Shown: positions 1 to 7,113 of the stretch, one piece after another
Layout of the letters: each line of letters begins with the position of its first letter
Position numbering within the stretch: the first letter of the stretch is position 1
Source of the DNA: a virus
Strand: one strand, 5' to 3'
DNA: 28,464 bases
Virus record (IMG/VR): IMGVR_UViG_3300032282_004551
Span: 1-28,464 of that record
The notes under the pieces: generated by a model
Database searches by the model: none
The model's input: the letters and a program-made list of their open reading frames with translations, nothing else
What the model was told of the DNA's origin: nothing
Program-made: the position numbers and the translations under genes

Positions 1-294
1 GTTGAGAAGTTGATGTCATCAGGTTCAGGGTATGAGAAGACAATTGCAAGTATGGCGTTAAGAGCGGTGTTAGCAAAAGTTAGTTCATTACCAAAACCAA
101 ACATCCTTGCTTTTGATGAAGCATTTGGAAAGATTAGTAATGAGAACTTAGATTTAGTTGGAGAGTTCTTTATCAAAATAAAAAGTTACTTTGAAAAAAT
201 ATTTGTAATCAGTCACAACCCACTTATTAATAATTGGGCGGACAGTGTGGTTAAAATTACCAAAGTAGATAATGTTAGTAGGGTTTCTCAATAG
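1..294 (+). CDS. SbcC/Rad50/gp46-type recombination ATPase, C-terminal end (5' truncated by window)
   Basis: The frame is open from base 1, so this is the last ~97 residues of a longer gene starting outside the window. It shows the C-terminal half of an SMC/Rad50-like ABC ATPase: a signature-like segment (SSGSGYEKTIAS), a Walker B with catalytic acidic pair (NILAFDEAFG), and an H-loop (VISHNPL). In T4 the equivalent protein, gp46, works with nuclease gp47 in recombination-dependent replication, double-strand end resection and host DNA breakdown; that role is carried over from the family. The signature is a stretched SGSGYEK rather than the classical SGGE. It is followed by a 41-bp gap with a promoter for the next gene. 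Confidence 0.82.
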   Translation, partial: VEKLMSSGSGYEKTIASMALRAVLAKVSSLPKPNILAFDEAFGKISNENLDLVGEFFIKIKSYFEKIFVISHNPLINNWADSVVKITKVDNVSRVSQ

Positions 295-297
295 AGA

Positions 298-329
298 TTT
301 GATTAATTAATAAATTTAAACTATAATTA
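298..329 (+). promoter_or_regulatory. Bacteroidota-type promoter for the candidate restriction-modification pair
   Basis: TTTG (298-301), 20 nt, then TATAATTA (322-329), 6 nt before the ATG at 336. The geometry matches the Bacteroidota -33 TTTG / -7 TAnnTTTG promoter, although the -7 box is imperfect in its second half. Confidence 0.5.
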
Positions 330-335
330 ATTTAT

Positions 336-1094
336 ATGGATGAAATAATTGTAATTGAAGAAAGTGAAATAATCTATACACCCATAATATCGGAAATAGA
401 TTTAGAACTAGAAGAGATAAATAAAAATTTAAGAAACGATTTAATTGGAATTAAATTCTTCAGTAAAATGATGAAAGATATTGAAAAGAATAAAGTTCAA
501 TATATGTTTAATTCTGATTTATCGAATGATAACGAATCTATAAATACTTTTCTTAATTTAATGTCCTCCGGTGAAAAAACAACAACTACAACGGCTCAGA
601 TTTATTTAATGATGTATTCATGGTTAAAAAAAAATGCCAACCCTTACTTAAAAGAAGTTGCACCACATATTAGAATTGAGGTTGAAGTTTTTTTAGATGA
701 AGACAATCTTCAATATGATGTTAAATTTCATTATTATGATAAAACAATCAGATATGAAATAAAATCAAGTCAGGGTAAAGATTCTTGGCAAGGTTCAACT
801 CACTCAACAAAAAAAGTTCCATATTTCATATTAATTAATTATAATGTTGATTATGATATGAAAATTAATAAAGGGGATAACACAGGATTTTTCAAGGATG
901 GATTCTTTTCTATGATGATTAAACTTAGAAAAGATCAGTGGGTAGGAGAACCAAAAAAAGATAGCAGTAGAACAACATTTCAATTAAGTATGACAGATTA
1001 TAATCAAGAATTTTTAACTGAAAACTGTGTAATAAACGGGTTAGTAGAACCTAAGAAATCATACTACAGATTAATTTATGATAGAATCAATTAA
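336..1094 (+). CDS. Putative PD-(D/E)XK endonuclease, candidate restriction partner of the next gene
   Basis: A 252-residue soluble protein that I do not recognise by overall sequence. It carries an arrangement typical of PD-(D/E)XK nucleases: Asp128, twelve residues, then Glu141-Ile-Lys143 in a beta-strand context (RYEIKSS), followed by a polar Gln/Ser-rich stretch and a predicted strand (YFILINY). The gene ends inside the start of a DNA methyltransferase gene (17-bp overlap), the usual arrangement of a type II restriction-modification operon. A restriction endonuclease is therefore the best reading, resting on motif plus context. If active, it would cut DNA that the neighbouring enzyme has not methylated, such as host DNA or competing phages. 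It could instead be an unrelated phage protein with a chance motif. Confidence 0.55.
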   Translation: MDEIIVIEESEIIYTPIISEIDLELEEINKNLRNDLIGIKFFSKMMKDIEKNKVQYMFNSDLSNDNESINTFLNLMSSGEKTTTTTAQIYLMMYSWLKKNANPYLKEVAPHIRIEVEVFLDEDNLQYDVKFHYYDKTIRYEIKSSQGKDSWQGSTHSTKKVPYFILINYNVDYDMKINKGDNTGFFKDGFFSMMIKLRKDQWVGEPKKDSSRTTFQLSMTDYNQEFLTENCVINGLVEPKKSYYRLIYDRIN

Positions 1095-2037
1095 TAATCA
1101 AATTTTATTGGGAAATTCGGTTGAAGTAATGGGTGAGTTACCCAATGAATGTGTTGACTTAACTGTGACATCACCACCATATGATAATTTAAGAACTTAC
1201 AATGGTAAGATAAAAGATGAGGTGGTATTCGAAGATGGATTTAGTTTTCCTTTTGTTGAGATGGCGAGAGAACTTTATAGAATAACTAAACAAGGAGGTG
1301 TTGTAGTTTGGGTTGTTAATGATCAGGTTAAAAAGGGTGGAGAAACTGGTAGTTCGTTTAAACAAGCACTTAAGTTCATGGAGATTGGATTTACATTATA
1401 TGATACAATGATTTATCATAAGAATGGTGCACCATTCCCTGAAACCGGTAGGTATTCACAAGTTTTTGAATATATGTTTGTTTTCAGTAAAGGTAAACCT
1501 AAGACAGTAAATCTATTAAAGGATAAACCAAATAGATGGGCGGGATATACAAACTTTGGGGATCCATCCAAGAGAGAGAAAGACGGAAACTTAAAAAAAG
1601 TTGATAAGTTTGTTATATCAGAATTTGGGACGAGATATAATGTATGGTATGTGAATAATGGAAAAGGATTCTCAACTAAAGATGAGTTCGCATTTAAACA
1701 CCCAGCAATATTTCCGGAATCATTGGCGGAAGATCATATACTTTCTTGGTCCAATGAAGGTGATTTAGTGTTTGATCCTATGTGTGGTTCAGGAACAACC
1801 CTGAAGATGGCTAAAATAAATGGACGTAATTACTTGGGAATAGACTTGAATGAAGAATATGTTGAAATCTCTAATAAGAGGGTAGAACATATTGTACCAT
1901 ATAATGAAAACAAACCAAATCCAAAATCTAAATTTTTATTATCTAAAGAAGATGCGTTAAATAATAGGAAAAAAAATAATGAGGAAAATAAAGTTGAAAT
2001 AAAATTCACAAAAGTGACGCAACAAAAACTTTTTTAA
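1078..2037 (+). CDS. DNA methyltransferase, beta class (N4-cytosine or N6-adenine)
   Basis: A 319-residue S-adenosylmethionine-dependent DNA amino-methyltransferase. The catalytic motif IV, TSPPY, is at residues 31-35, and the AdoMet-binding motif I, DPMCGSGTT, is near residues 233-241, followed by GIDLNEEYVEIS. Motif IV before motif I defines the beta class. TSPPY is common in N4-cytosine enzymes but also occurs in N6-adenine enzymes, so the target base cannot be fixed. The last ~40 residues are Lys/Asn-rich. The gene overlaps the upstream nuclease candidate by 17 bp, implying translational coupling and a shared restriction-modification role; alternatively it is a stand-alone phage methylase that protects phage DNA from host restriction. 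Confidence 0.9.
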   Translation: MIESINNQILLGNSVEVMGELPNECVDLTVTSPPYDNLRTYNGKIKDEVVFEDGFSFPFVEMARELYRITKQGGVVVWVVNDQVKKGGETGSSFKQALKFMEIGFTLYDTMIYHKNGAPFPETGRYSQVFEYMFVFSKGKPKTVNLLKDKPNRWAGYTNFGDPSKREKDGNLKKVDKFVISEFGTRYNVWYVNNGKGFSTKDEFAFKHPAIFPESLAEDHILSWSNEGDLVFDPMCGSGTTLKMAKINGRNYLGIDLNEEYVEISNKRVEHIVPYNENKPNPKSKFLLSKEDALNNRKKNNEENKVEIKFTKVTQQKLF

Positions 2038-2038
2038 T

Positions 2039-2046
2039 TATCTTTG
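2039..2046 (+). promoter_or_regulatory. -7 promoter box 4 nt before the start codon (leaderless candidate)
   Basis: TATCTTTG matches the Bacteroidota -7 consensus TAnnTTTG exactly and is followed by TGGT and then the ATG at 2051. No TTTG is visible at the expected -33 distance. A start site about 4-5 nt beyond the box would put +1 at or next to the A of the ATG. Confidence 0.5.
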
Positions 2047-2050
2047 TGGT

Positions 2051-2557
2051 ATGCAAACATTCTTACCATATTCAGACATCAAAAAATCTCTTAAAGTATT
2101 AGATACCAAGAGATTAGGCAAACAGAGAGTTGAAGCCTACCAAATTATTTCCGCAATTACCGGAAGACCAAAGAAAGACGGAACCCCATATAAAGGGTGG
2201 ACAAACCACCCTTGTTCAGTTATGTGGAGAGACTATGTTCCAATGTTAAAGTTATACTATAACCTATGTATTGATGAGTGGGTTAGTCGTGGGTATAAAA
2301 ACACCATGGTTAAAGAAGAAATTAATGAAAGTATTGAATACCCAATTTGGTTTGGTAATCAAAAATTTCATGATTCTCACAAGTCAAATCTACTAAAAAA
2401 AGATTCAACCTTTTATTCACAATATGGTTGGAACGTAAACCCAACAAACCCATACGTTTGGATGGATGAGAAAGGTGAATGGTATGAACAACACTCAGGT
2501 GAGAAAGGTAGAGTGTACTTTAAAAATAATAATGTAAAAGAATTTGTCTTAGTATAA
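2051..2557 (+). CDS. Pyrimidine dimer DNA glycosylase-family protein (MSMEG_6728-like)
   Basis: A 168-residue protein that I recognise as the MSMEG_6728-like branch of the Pyr_excise family (T4 DenV/endonuclease V relatives). Diagnostic stretches are the N-terminus MQTFLPY, then LDTKRLGKQRVEAYQI (residues ~17-32), GWTNHPCSVMWRDY (~49-62), HDSHKSNLL with conserved histidines, and a final NPYVW. Full-length DenV-like enzymes cut DNA at UV-induced cyclobutane dimers through an N-terminal amine nucleophile. This branch is uncharacterised, so a repair role is inferred from the family. The length is normal for the branch. It follows the methylase by 13 bp but has its own -7 box just before the ATG, so it is probably transcribed separately. 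Confidence 0.82.
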   Translation: MQTFLPYSDIKKSLKVLDTKRLGKQRVEAYQIISAITGRPKKDGTPYKGWTNHPCSVMWRDYVPMLKLYYNLCIDEWVSRGYKNTMVKEEINESIEYPIWFGNQKFHDSHKSNLLKKDSTFYSQYGWNVNPTNPYVWMDEKGEWYEQHSGEKGRVYFKNNNVKEFVLV

Positions 2558-2574
2558 AAATTTAACTATCTTTA
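2543..2574 (+). promoter_or_regulatory. Bacteroidota-type promoter upstream of 2587
   Basis: TTTG (2543-2546), 20 nt, then TATCTTTA (2567-2574), 12 nt before the ATG at 2587. The -33 element lies inside the end of the preceding gene. Confidence 0.6.
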
Positions 2575-2586
2575 AAAAAACAAACC

Positions 2587-3114
2587 ATGAAAAAATATTT
2601 ATTAATCATTTTTGGAGATTTCAAAACAAAAAAAATAGTAGAGAGAATTGCTAAAGGTATAACACCATTAGTAGATACACCACACATAAAATTTCAACAC
2701 ACCAAAGGGACTATGATAATCCATTTTGGTTCTGAAGTAAGTAGAGAAGAAATTTATGATTTCCTTACAGGAATTCTTTATGGATTCACCGACACATTTA
2801 TTTTAACTGAAATGGATGATAGTGTAATACTTTCTATGTCTAACGATGTAAAAAAACATTTGATGGATTTAGAAAATGATGGAGACGATGTCTCAATAAA
2901 AATTGATATGTCCAAAATGAGTAAAATAAATGATGAAGATAATATCGATTATTTTGGAGAAGAATTTGTTGACGTTTTATTGGATGAATTTAAAAAAGAG
3001 ATTAAAACTCCAACATTAAATGAGATCTTAGATAAAATTAATGAGAAAGGAATAAATTCCTTAAGTCAGTATGAAAAAGAAATATTAGATAATTTAAGTA
3101 AAAATAGTATATGA
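2587..3114 (+). CDS. Conserved hypothetical protein with DUF6576-like C-terminal tail
   Basis: A 175-residue protein, no membrane segment, strongly acidic in the middle. The N-terminal ~90 residues look like a small alpha/beta domain. The last ~32 residues (TPTLNEILDKINEKG then INSLSQYEKEILDNLS) match the short motif found at the C-terminus of many Bacteroidota proteins such as rhomboid-family ones (DUF6576-like, from memory), where a helix-turn-helix-shaped pair ends in a Glu-Lys-rich LSK tail. Function unknown. The stop codon overlaps the start of the sigma factor gene (ATGA), so the two are probably co-translated from the promoter at 2543-2574. It might modulate the sigma factor, but nothing beyond adjacency supports that. 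Confidence 0.8.
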   Translation: MKKYLLIIFGDFKTKKIVERIAKGITPLVDTPHIKFQHTKGTMIIHFGSEVSREEIYDFLTGILYGFTDTFILTEMDDSVILSMSNDVKKHLMDLENDGDDVSIKIDMSKMSKINDEDNIDYFGEEFVDVLLDEFKKEIKTPTLNEILDKINEKGINSLSQYEKEILDNLSKNSI

Positions 3115-3914
3115 GAAAAAAAGCAACACCGGTAGTACCAATTAATCAAGAAGAAATTTCTGCATATCTTAAAGATATTAGAAAGTTAAAAGTTATGACA
3201 CCCGAAAGAGAACGAGAACTGGCGAAGTTAATGTTATCAGGAAGGTTAAATGATGAACAAAAAAAATCCATCAGAACTGAGTTATTAGAAGGTAATCTAA
3301 GATTTGTTATTACGGTTAGTAAGCAGTATCAAAATCAAGGGTTAGAGTTAAATGATTTAATTGCTGAAGGGAATTATGGGTTACTCAAAGCAATAGATAA
3401 TTTTGATTGGTCTAAAAATCTGAGATTTATATCTTATGCTGTTTGGTGGGTTAGACAATCAATTCTTCAATCTTTGAATGAAAATGCAAGAACTATAAGA
3501 TTACCTGTTAATGTTGTTCAAGAATTTCATAAGGCAAAAAAAAAACAAGATAATAATGGAGAAGAATTACCCGATAAGTTTGTAAATTTACCATTCACAG
3601 TTGATTTGGATAAACCTGTAAATGAGGATGGGGATACATTGGTTGATACAACAGAAAATCCAAATGCTGAAAAACCTGAAGCAATATTCTCAACCGCAGA
3701 TACATTAAAAGAAAAACTAATTGATATTCTTGGGGTGTTAGATGAAAGAGAAAAAATTATAATTGAAGATTACTTTGGGTTAACCGGTAGTCAAAGAACG
3801 TTAGAAGATATTGGTAATGATTTTGATTTAACAAAAGAAAGAGTACGTCAAATAAAGGCTAAGGCGTTGAGAAAATTAAGAAATGAATCAAATGTTTTAT
3901 TCGATTATTTATAA
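3111..3914 (+). CDS. Sigma-70 family RNA polymerase sigma factor, RpoD-like with shortened domain 3
   Basis: A 267-residue sigma factor resembling the short primary sigma of Bacteroidota. Region 1.2 is at ~12-42 (EEISAYLKDIRKL), region 2 at ~60-125 (NLRFVITVSKQYQNQG, DLIAEGNYGL, FISYAVWWVRQSI, then RTIRLPVN), the sigma finger near FTVDLDKPVNEDGD, and region 4 at ~200-262 with helix-turn-helix LEDIGNDFDLTKERVRQI. Between RLPVN and the finger only ~25 residues remain where host RpoD has ~65, so most of domain 3 (extended -10 contacts) appears absent. The -10 and -35 reading regions are host-like, which fits the TTTG/TAnnTTTG promoters in this window. Its stop codon lies inside a TATAAATA element driving the next operon. 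Confidence 0.93.
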   Translation: MRKKATPVVPINQEEISAYLKDIRKLKVMTPERERELAKLMLSGRLNDEQKKSIRTELLEGNLRFVITVSKQYQNQGLELNDLIAEGNYGLLKAIDNFDWSKNLRFISYAVWWVRQSILQSLNENARTIRLPVNVVQEFHKAKKKQDNNGEELPDKFVNLPFTVDLDKPVNEDGDTLVDTTENPNAEKPEAIFSTADTLKEKLIDILGVLDEREKIIIEDYFGLTGSQRTLEDIGNDFDLTKERVRQIKAKALRKLRNESNVLFDYL

Positions 3915-3935
3915 ATAAAAAGGTATTTATATAAA
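3906..3935 (+). promoter_or_regulatory. Tandem T4-late-like promoter elements (TATAAATA) before the membrane/lysis operon
   Basis: The 12-mer TATTTATAAATA (3906-3917, followed by AAAA) covers the end of the sigma gene, and a variant TATTTATATAAA follows at 3924-3935, 16 nt before the ATG at 3952. The T4 late consensus is TATAAATA with no -35 element. Assignment as a late promoter is by analogy. Confidence 0.55.
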
Positions 3936-3951
3936 ACCAAAAAAATAATAT

Positions 3952-4236
3952 ATGAAAAAATTTATCCAAAACAACTTTACTGTTATAGTTTTAGTTATTG
4001 CGGTTTTATCTTTTTTTAAAAGTTGTGGAGACTCAAGAGAGTTGTCTAATATCAAAAAAGAAATTAAATCAATTAAAGATTCTACATATACTAAAACAGA
4101 ATTAGGAATTGAATTAAAAGTTTCAGGGTTAGAGGCGGAAAAAAGGATGATTCAAGCAACTGATAGAAAAATGTTAGATGTTCAGAGACAAACTCAAATT
4201 GATGATGAAATTAAACTACTTAAATCGAATAAATAA
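3952..4236 (+). CDS. Small single-pass membrane protein with coiled coil
   Basis: A 94-residue protein. An N-terminal hydrophobic segment (residues ~7-24, ending FFKSCGDS) is followed by a charged, heptad-like region to the C-terminus (LSNIKKEIKSIKDS and onward), so it is probably anchored in the inner membrane with a coiled coil. I do not recognise the family. It is the first gene of a tightly coupled operon containing a multi-pass membrane protein and an amidase: its stop overlaps the next start as TAATG. A part in lysis or envelope association is inferred only from these neighbours. The cysteine after the membrane segment is not in a convincing lipobox. Confidence 0.8.
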   Translation: MKKFIQNNFTVIVLVIAVLSFFKSCGDSRELSNIKKEIKSIKDSTYTKTELGIELKVSGLEAEKRMIQATDRKMLDVQRQTQIDDEIKLLKSNK

Positions 4237-5033
4237 TGAATTGGTTTCAAAAAAACTTTAAAACTTTAATATATACTGCCTTTTTAGTACCAATTTTGAC
4301 TGTTGCTGTGGTATCAATATCTCACGTAACAAAATGGTATGGAATATCTAACCCGGTTAGTTGGGCAATATATCTTTCAATTGGTATAGAAATTGCGGCT
4401 TTATCAGCACTTGCGGCGATATCAGCTAAAATGGGTAAGAAAGTATATTTTCCATTTGCAATTGTTACTTTGGTTCAATTTATAGGTAATATTTTCTTCG
4501 CTTATCAGTATATTGATATTAATAGTCAAATATTTAAAGACTGGATGGATTTGGTAAACCCGGTAGTAAGTTTCATGGGGGTTGAATCAGGGGATCCTAT
4601 AGGACACAAAAGATTTTTGGCGTTATTTGCGGGAGGAATGTTACCATTAATTTCTCTATCTTTTTTACATATGTTAGTTAAATTTGAAGAAGAGAGTAAA
4701 ACTAAAGAAACTGATATTCAACCTGTTATTGATATTGACGCTTTAAGTATTGAGGCGGGTAAAAAAGAGGCTGAAGTTGAAAAAGAAAAATATACACCAA
4801 CTGAGGAAGATATAAAAAAATTAGAAACATTACTTAATAGTTATAATGAACCGGTAAAAGAAATCAGTCAAGAAACCATTAATCCTGAGAACATTAATGG
4901 TTGGGATGAAATATTAGTAAATGAGTTAAAAGAAGAAGTGGAACCACCAGTAAAACCATTAGTGGAATTACCGGTAGTTGAAACGGAAGAGTCAAAAATA
5001 AACAGATTAGTTTATACAAAAAGAGATGGCTGA
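4236..5033 (+). CDS. Four-pass membrane protein with long acidic cytoplasmic tail
   Basis: A 265-residue protein. Four hydrophobic segments are visible at roughly residues 9-30, 40-62, 69-92 and 128-150, followed by ~110 residues rich in Glu, Lys, Pro and Val (PPVKPLVELPVVETEE). The family is not recognised. The start overlaps the previous stop by one base, and the end overlaps the amidase start by 8 bp. Position directly before an endolysin-like amidase makes a holin or envelope role conceivable, but at 265 residues with a long soluble tail it is not a typical holin, so I leave the function open. Confidence 0.82.
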   Translation: MNWFQKNFKTLIYTAFLVPILTVAVVSISHVTKWYGISNPVSWAIYLSIGIEIAALSALAAISAKMGKKVYFPFAIVTLVQFIGNIFFAYQYIDINSQIFKDWMDLVNPVVSFMGVESGDPIGHKRFLALFAGGMLPLISLSFLHMLVKFEEESKTKETDIQPVIDIDALSIEAGKKEAEVEKEKYTPTEEDIKKLETLLNSYNEPVKEISQETINPENINGWDEILVNELKEEVEPPVKPLVELPVVETEESKINRLVYTKRDG

Positions 5034-5634
5034 TTTAATAAAATATGGTAATTTTAAATTATTGGGTAAAAATAAAGAAAAGAGACAAATAATCCTATGT
5101 CATACATCAAGGGAGGTTGGAGAATATCTAACCTCCCTTAAATTTAGGTTTAATGGTAAATACGATAGGATTCCACACTTTGTTATATCGAAAAACGGAG
5201 AAATTGTTCAATTATTACCTGAGAATGGAATTGGTAACTTTTTTAGTTCCGACAATTTAAATAAAAATTCAATATTTATCTCTCTTGAAAATTTAGGGTG
5301 GGTTGAAAAGAAAACTTTGACAAACTATTACATTAATTGGAAAGGAAGTATTTATAATGAAGAACCATACGAAAAAAAGTGGAGAGATTACTTTTTTTGG
5401 GAACCTTACACAGAGGAACAAGTACAAAAAACCGCATTTTTATGTGAAAAACTATGTGATAATATGTCAATAGAAAGAAACTGTGTGGGACACAATACTA
5501 AAGTAGAAGGGATTGAAAATTTTCGTGGAATAACAACTAAAAGTAATTATAATATGAGGTACACAGATTTAAGTCCCTCATTTAATTTTGAAAAATTTAT
5601 AAAACTATTTGAACATGAGAGAATATCTAGATGA
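5026..5634 (+). CDS. N-acetylmuramoyl-L-alanine amidase (Amidase_2/PGRP fold), probable endolysin
   Basis: A 202-residue protein with the T7-lysozyme/PGRP plan: first metal-binding strand IILCHTS (Cys25-His26), the central HFVISKNGEIVQLLPENGIG typical of Amidase_2, ISLENLGW, a His in VGHNT (His156) and an Asp in YTDLSP (Asp181). This family cleaves the amide bond between N-acetylmuramic acid and L-alanine in peptidoglycan, here most likely to lyse the host. No signal peptide is seen, so it would need a holin or another way to reach the wall. In the usual alignment the first zinc ligand is the first of two residues written here as Cys-His, so either Cys25 or His26 serves. It overlaps both neighbours, and is transcribed in the late-type operon starting at 3952. 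Confidence 0.88.
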   Translation: MADLIKYGNFKLLGKNKEKRQIILCHTSREVGEYLTSLKFRFNGKYDRIPHFVISKNGEIVQLLPENGIGNFFSSDNLNKNSIFISLENLGWVEKKTLTNYYINWKGSIYNEEPYEKKWRDYFFWEPYTEEQVQKTAFLCEKLCDNMSIERNCVGHNTKVEGIENFRGITTKSNYNMRYTDLSPSFNFEKFIKLFEHERISR

Positions 5635-6178
5635 AAGTTACGATGAAATAAAATCTTTACTTAAAAAAGCAAGACTTTTAAGTGAACAACCAATTGAAAG
5701 ACAGAATATTGGTAAAAGTATTGAAAGTAATATAGAAAAAGATGAGTATGAAACCGCTGATACGGAGGATGATGAAAAAACAAAGGACGATAAAGTTCAA
5801 AAATACCGTATATCAGGTGGAATATTAGCCATTCACGGAAAAGAAAAGAGCGATTTGGAGATAACTACAGACGAAAAAGTATCTTTTCAGGAGACTATGG
5901 ATGAATTTGCACAAGAGGTGTCCGATTTAGTTGATTTCAACGAATTAAATGTTTATACGAATAATGTTGAGTGGTCCGGTAAAATTATTGACCAAGATAT
6001 GGGATTTATATTCACAATAGGTGAAAATAATGGATTATATATCAATGCTAACGCAATTAAGGTTGATAGTGATTTTTTATCCCTAATAAACAAATTGCAA
6101 CAATACTATCAAAAATTTAAATCTAAATGGGCGAAAGTAATTGCAACAAGAAAAAGAACAGATGAAGATAACTTATAA
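5615..6178 (+). CDS. Hypothetical acidic protein of the lysis/late operon
   Basis: A 187-residue protein from the ATG at 5615; a TTG at 5609 would add two residues but the ATG is preferred. It begins MREYLDESYDEIKSLLKK, an amphipathic helix that somewhat resembles the short N-terminal helices ending in L/I-x-E seen on other late proteins here. An acidic low-complexity linker (residues ~45-65) follows, then an alpha/beta region (VQKYRISGGILAIHG, WSGKIIDQDMGFIFTI) and a C-terminal helix rich in Lys. No known domain recognised. It starts inside the amidase gene (20-bp overlap) and ends 1 nt before the next start, so it is translated as part of the operon. A virion or lysis-associated role is an inference from position. 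Confidence 0.78.
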   Translation: MREYLDESYDEIKSLLKKARLLSEQPIERQNIGKSIESNIEKDEYETADTEDDEKTKDDKVQKYRISGGILAIHGKEKSDLEITTDEKVSFQETMDEFAQEVSDLVDFNELNVYTNNVEWSGKIIDQDMGFIFTIGENNGLYINANAIKVDSDFLSLINKLQQYYQKFKSKWAKVIATRKRTDEDNL

Positions 6179-6179
6179 T

Positions 6180-6536
6180 ATGAAAAACTTTTTAACTAAA
6201 AATTACGAGAAAATAATTAAAATTGGACTAATAGTATTCGGAATCTATTGGGTTATGTGTGTATTAACTCCGGGTATTCAAATGTCCTCAGAATCAAAAG
6301 GAATTATTGATTCATTAAATAACCATATCATTGAAGTTCAGAAGAAACAGGATAGTTTAACTCAAGATATTGTAAAATACAATGAAGAAATTAAAGAAGT
6401 TGACAAAGTTATATCAAACATAAAAAACGAAAAAACAATAATTAAAGAATTTTATCATGAAAAAATTATTTCTGTTGATACTTTCAACATGTCTGACATT
6501 GACAAGTTTTTCACAAACAGATACGGACAGTACTAA
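6180..6536 (+). CDS. N-terminally anchored coiled-coil membrane protein (inner-membrane spanin-like)
   Basis: A 118-residue protein from the ATG at 6180; upstream in-frame TTG starts are less likely because TAA-T-ATG junctions recur in this operon. A transmembrane segment lies at ~11-32 (IGLIVFGIYWVMCVL), followed by a periplasmic-type coiled coil from ~42 to 100 (GIIDSLNNHIIEVQKKQ and onward). The topology matches inner-membrane spanin subunits (Rz-like). The next gene begins 80 bp inside this one in another frame, the classic overlap of Rz/Rz1 pairs, and an amidase lies two genes upstream. Spanins join inner and outer membranes at the last step of lysis. The assignment rests on architecture only. 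Confidence 0.72.
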   Translation: MKNFLTKNYEKIIKIGLIVFGIYWVMCVLTPGIQMSSESKGIIDSLNNHIIEVQKKQDSLTQDIVKYNEEIKEVDKVISNIKNEKTIIKEFYHEKIISVDTFNMSDIDKFFTNRYGQY

Positions 6537-6867
6537 AAAATGTTTTCCGGTTAAAATCGTGAAAAGCATCATTAAGGATTTAATAAGTGGGGATGAGTGT
6601 AAAGAAGAACTTAGATTAACTGAACAACAACTTAAAGAAACCGAAAAAAAGGTTGAATTAAAGGATAGTGTTATATATAAGATGGAGGAAAAAGAGAAAA
6701 ATTACCTAACTCTATTAATTGACGAAAGAGCTAAATATGGTGTTTTAGAGGATCATACGAAAAAACTTGAAACTAATTTAAAGTTGAGAAAACTTGAAAC
6801 TAAATTTACAAGGGCTTTGTCCGGAGGAGCAATATTAGTATTAACAACTTTATTAATTCTTAAATAA
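6457..6867 (+). CDS. Signal-peptide coiled-coil protein with C-terminal membrane segment, overlapping 6180
   Basis: A 136-residue protein. Residues 1-19 (MKKLFLLILSTCLTLTSFS) look like a cleavable Sec signal peptide of Bacteroidota type; there is no lipobox. Residues ~45-112 form a heptad-rich coiled coil (EELRLTEQQLKETEKK and onward), and a C-terminal hydrophobic stretch (ALSGGAILVLTTLLILK) could span the membrane. The first 80 bp are read in a different frame from the end of 6180-6536, as in spanin pairs. The absence of a lipoprotein signal and the presence of a C-terminal anchor do not fit a standard Rz1, so this is either an unusual outer spanin or another envelope protein. The stop overlaps the next start (TAATG). 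Confidence 0.75.
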   Translation: MKKLFLLILSTCLTLTSFSQTDTDSTKKCFPVKIVKSIIKDLISGDECKEELRLTEQQLKETEKKVELKDSVIYKMEEKEKNYLTLLIDERAKYGVLEDHTKKLETNLKLRKLETKFTRALSGGAILVLTTLLILK

Positions 6868-7112
6868 TGGCACTTACAAATACAGAAAAAAAAGAAATAG
6901 AAACTATGATTCGTAAAGAAATTAAAAACTTTATGGAAAGTTCAACTATTAAACAATTTGAGGATAAATTTATGGAAAAAATAATCAAAGACGTAAAAAG
7001 GGGTAAATTAGAAGGAGAAGTTAAAGATATTACTCTTAGAATGTTTAGAGAATTTTATCAATTTATGTGGATGAATAGAAGTTATTGGGAACCAAGATTA
7101 AAAAATGCTTAA
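6867..7112 (+). CDS. Small hypothetical protein, helical
   Basis: An 81-residue, highly charged, mostly helical protein ending in an aromatic cluster (REFYQFMWMNRSYWEP). No membrane segment and no recognised domain. Its start overlaps the previous stop by one base and its stop lies 1 nt before the next likely start, so it is firmly part of the late operon. The aromatic C-terminus suggests a packing or protein-binding surface, possibly as a minor virion or assembly component, but this is inference from context only. Confidence 0.78.
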   Translation: MALTNTEKKEIETMIRKEIKNFMESSTIKQFEDKFMEKIIKDVKRGKLEGEVKDITLRMFREFYQFMWMNRSYWEPRLKNA

Positions 7113-7113
7113 T

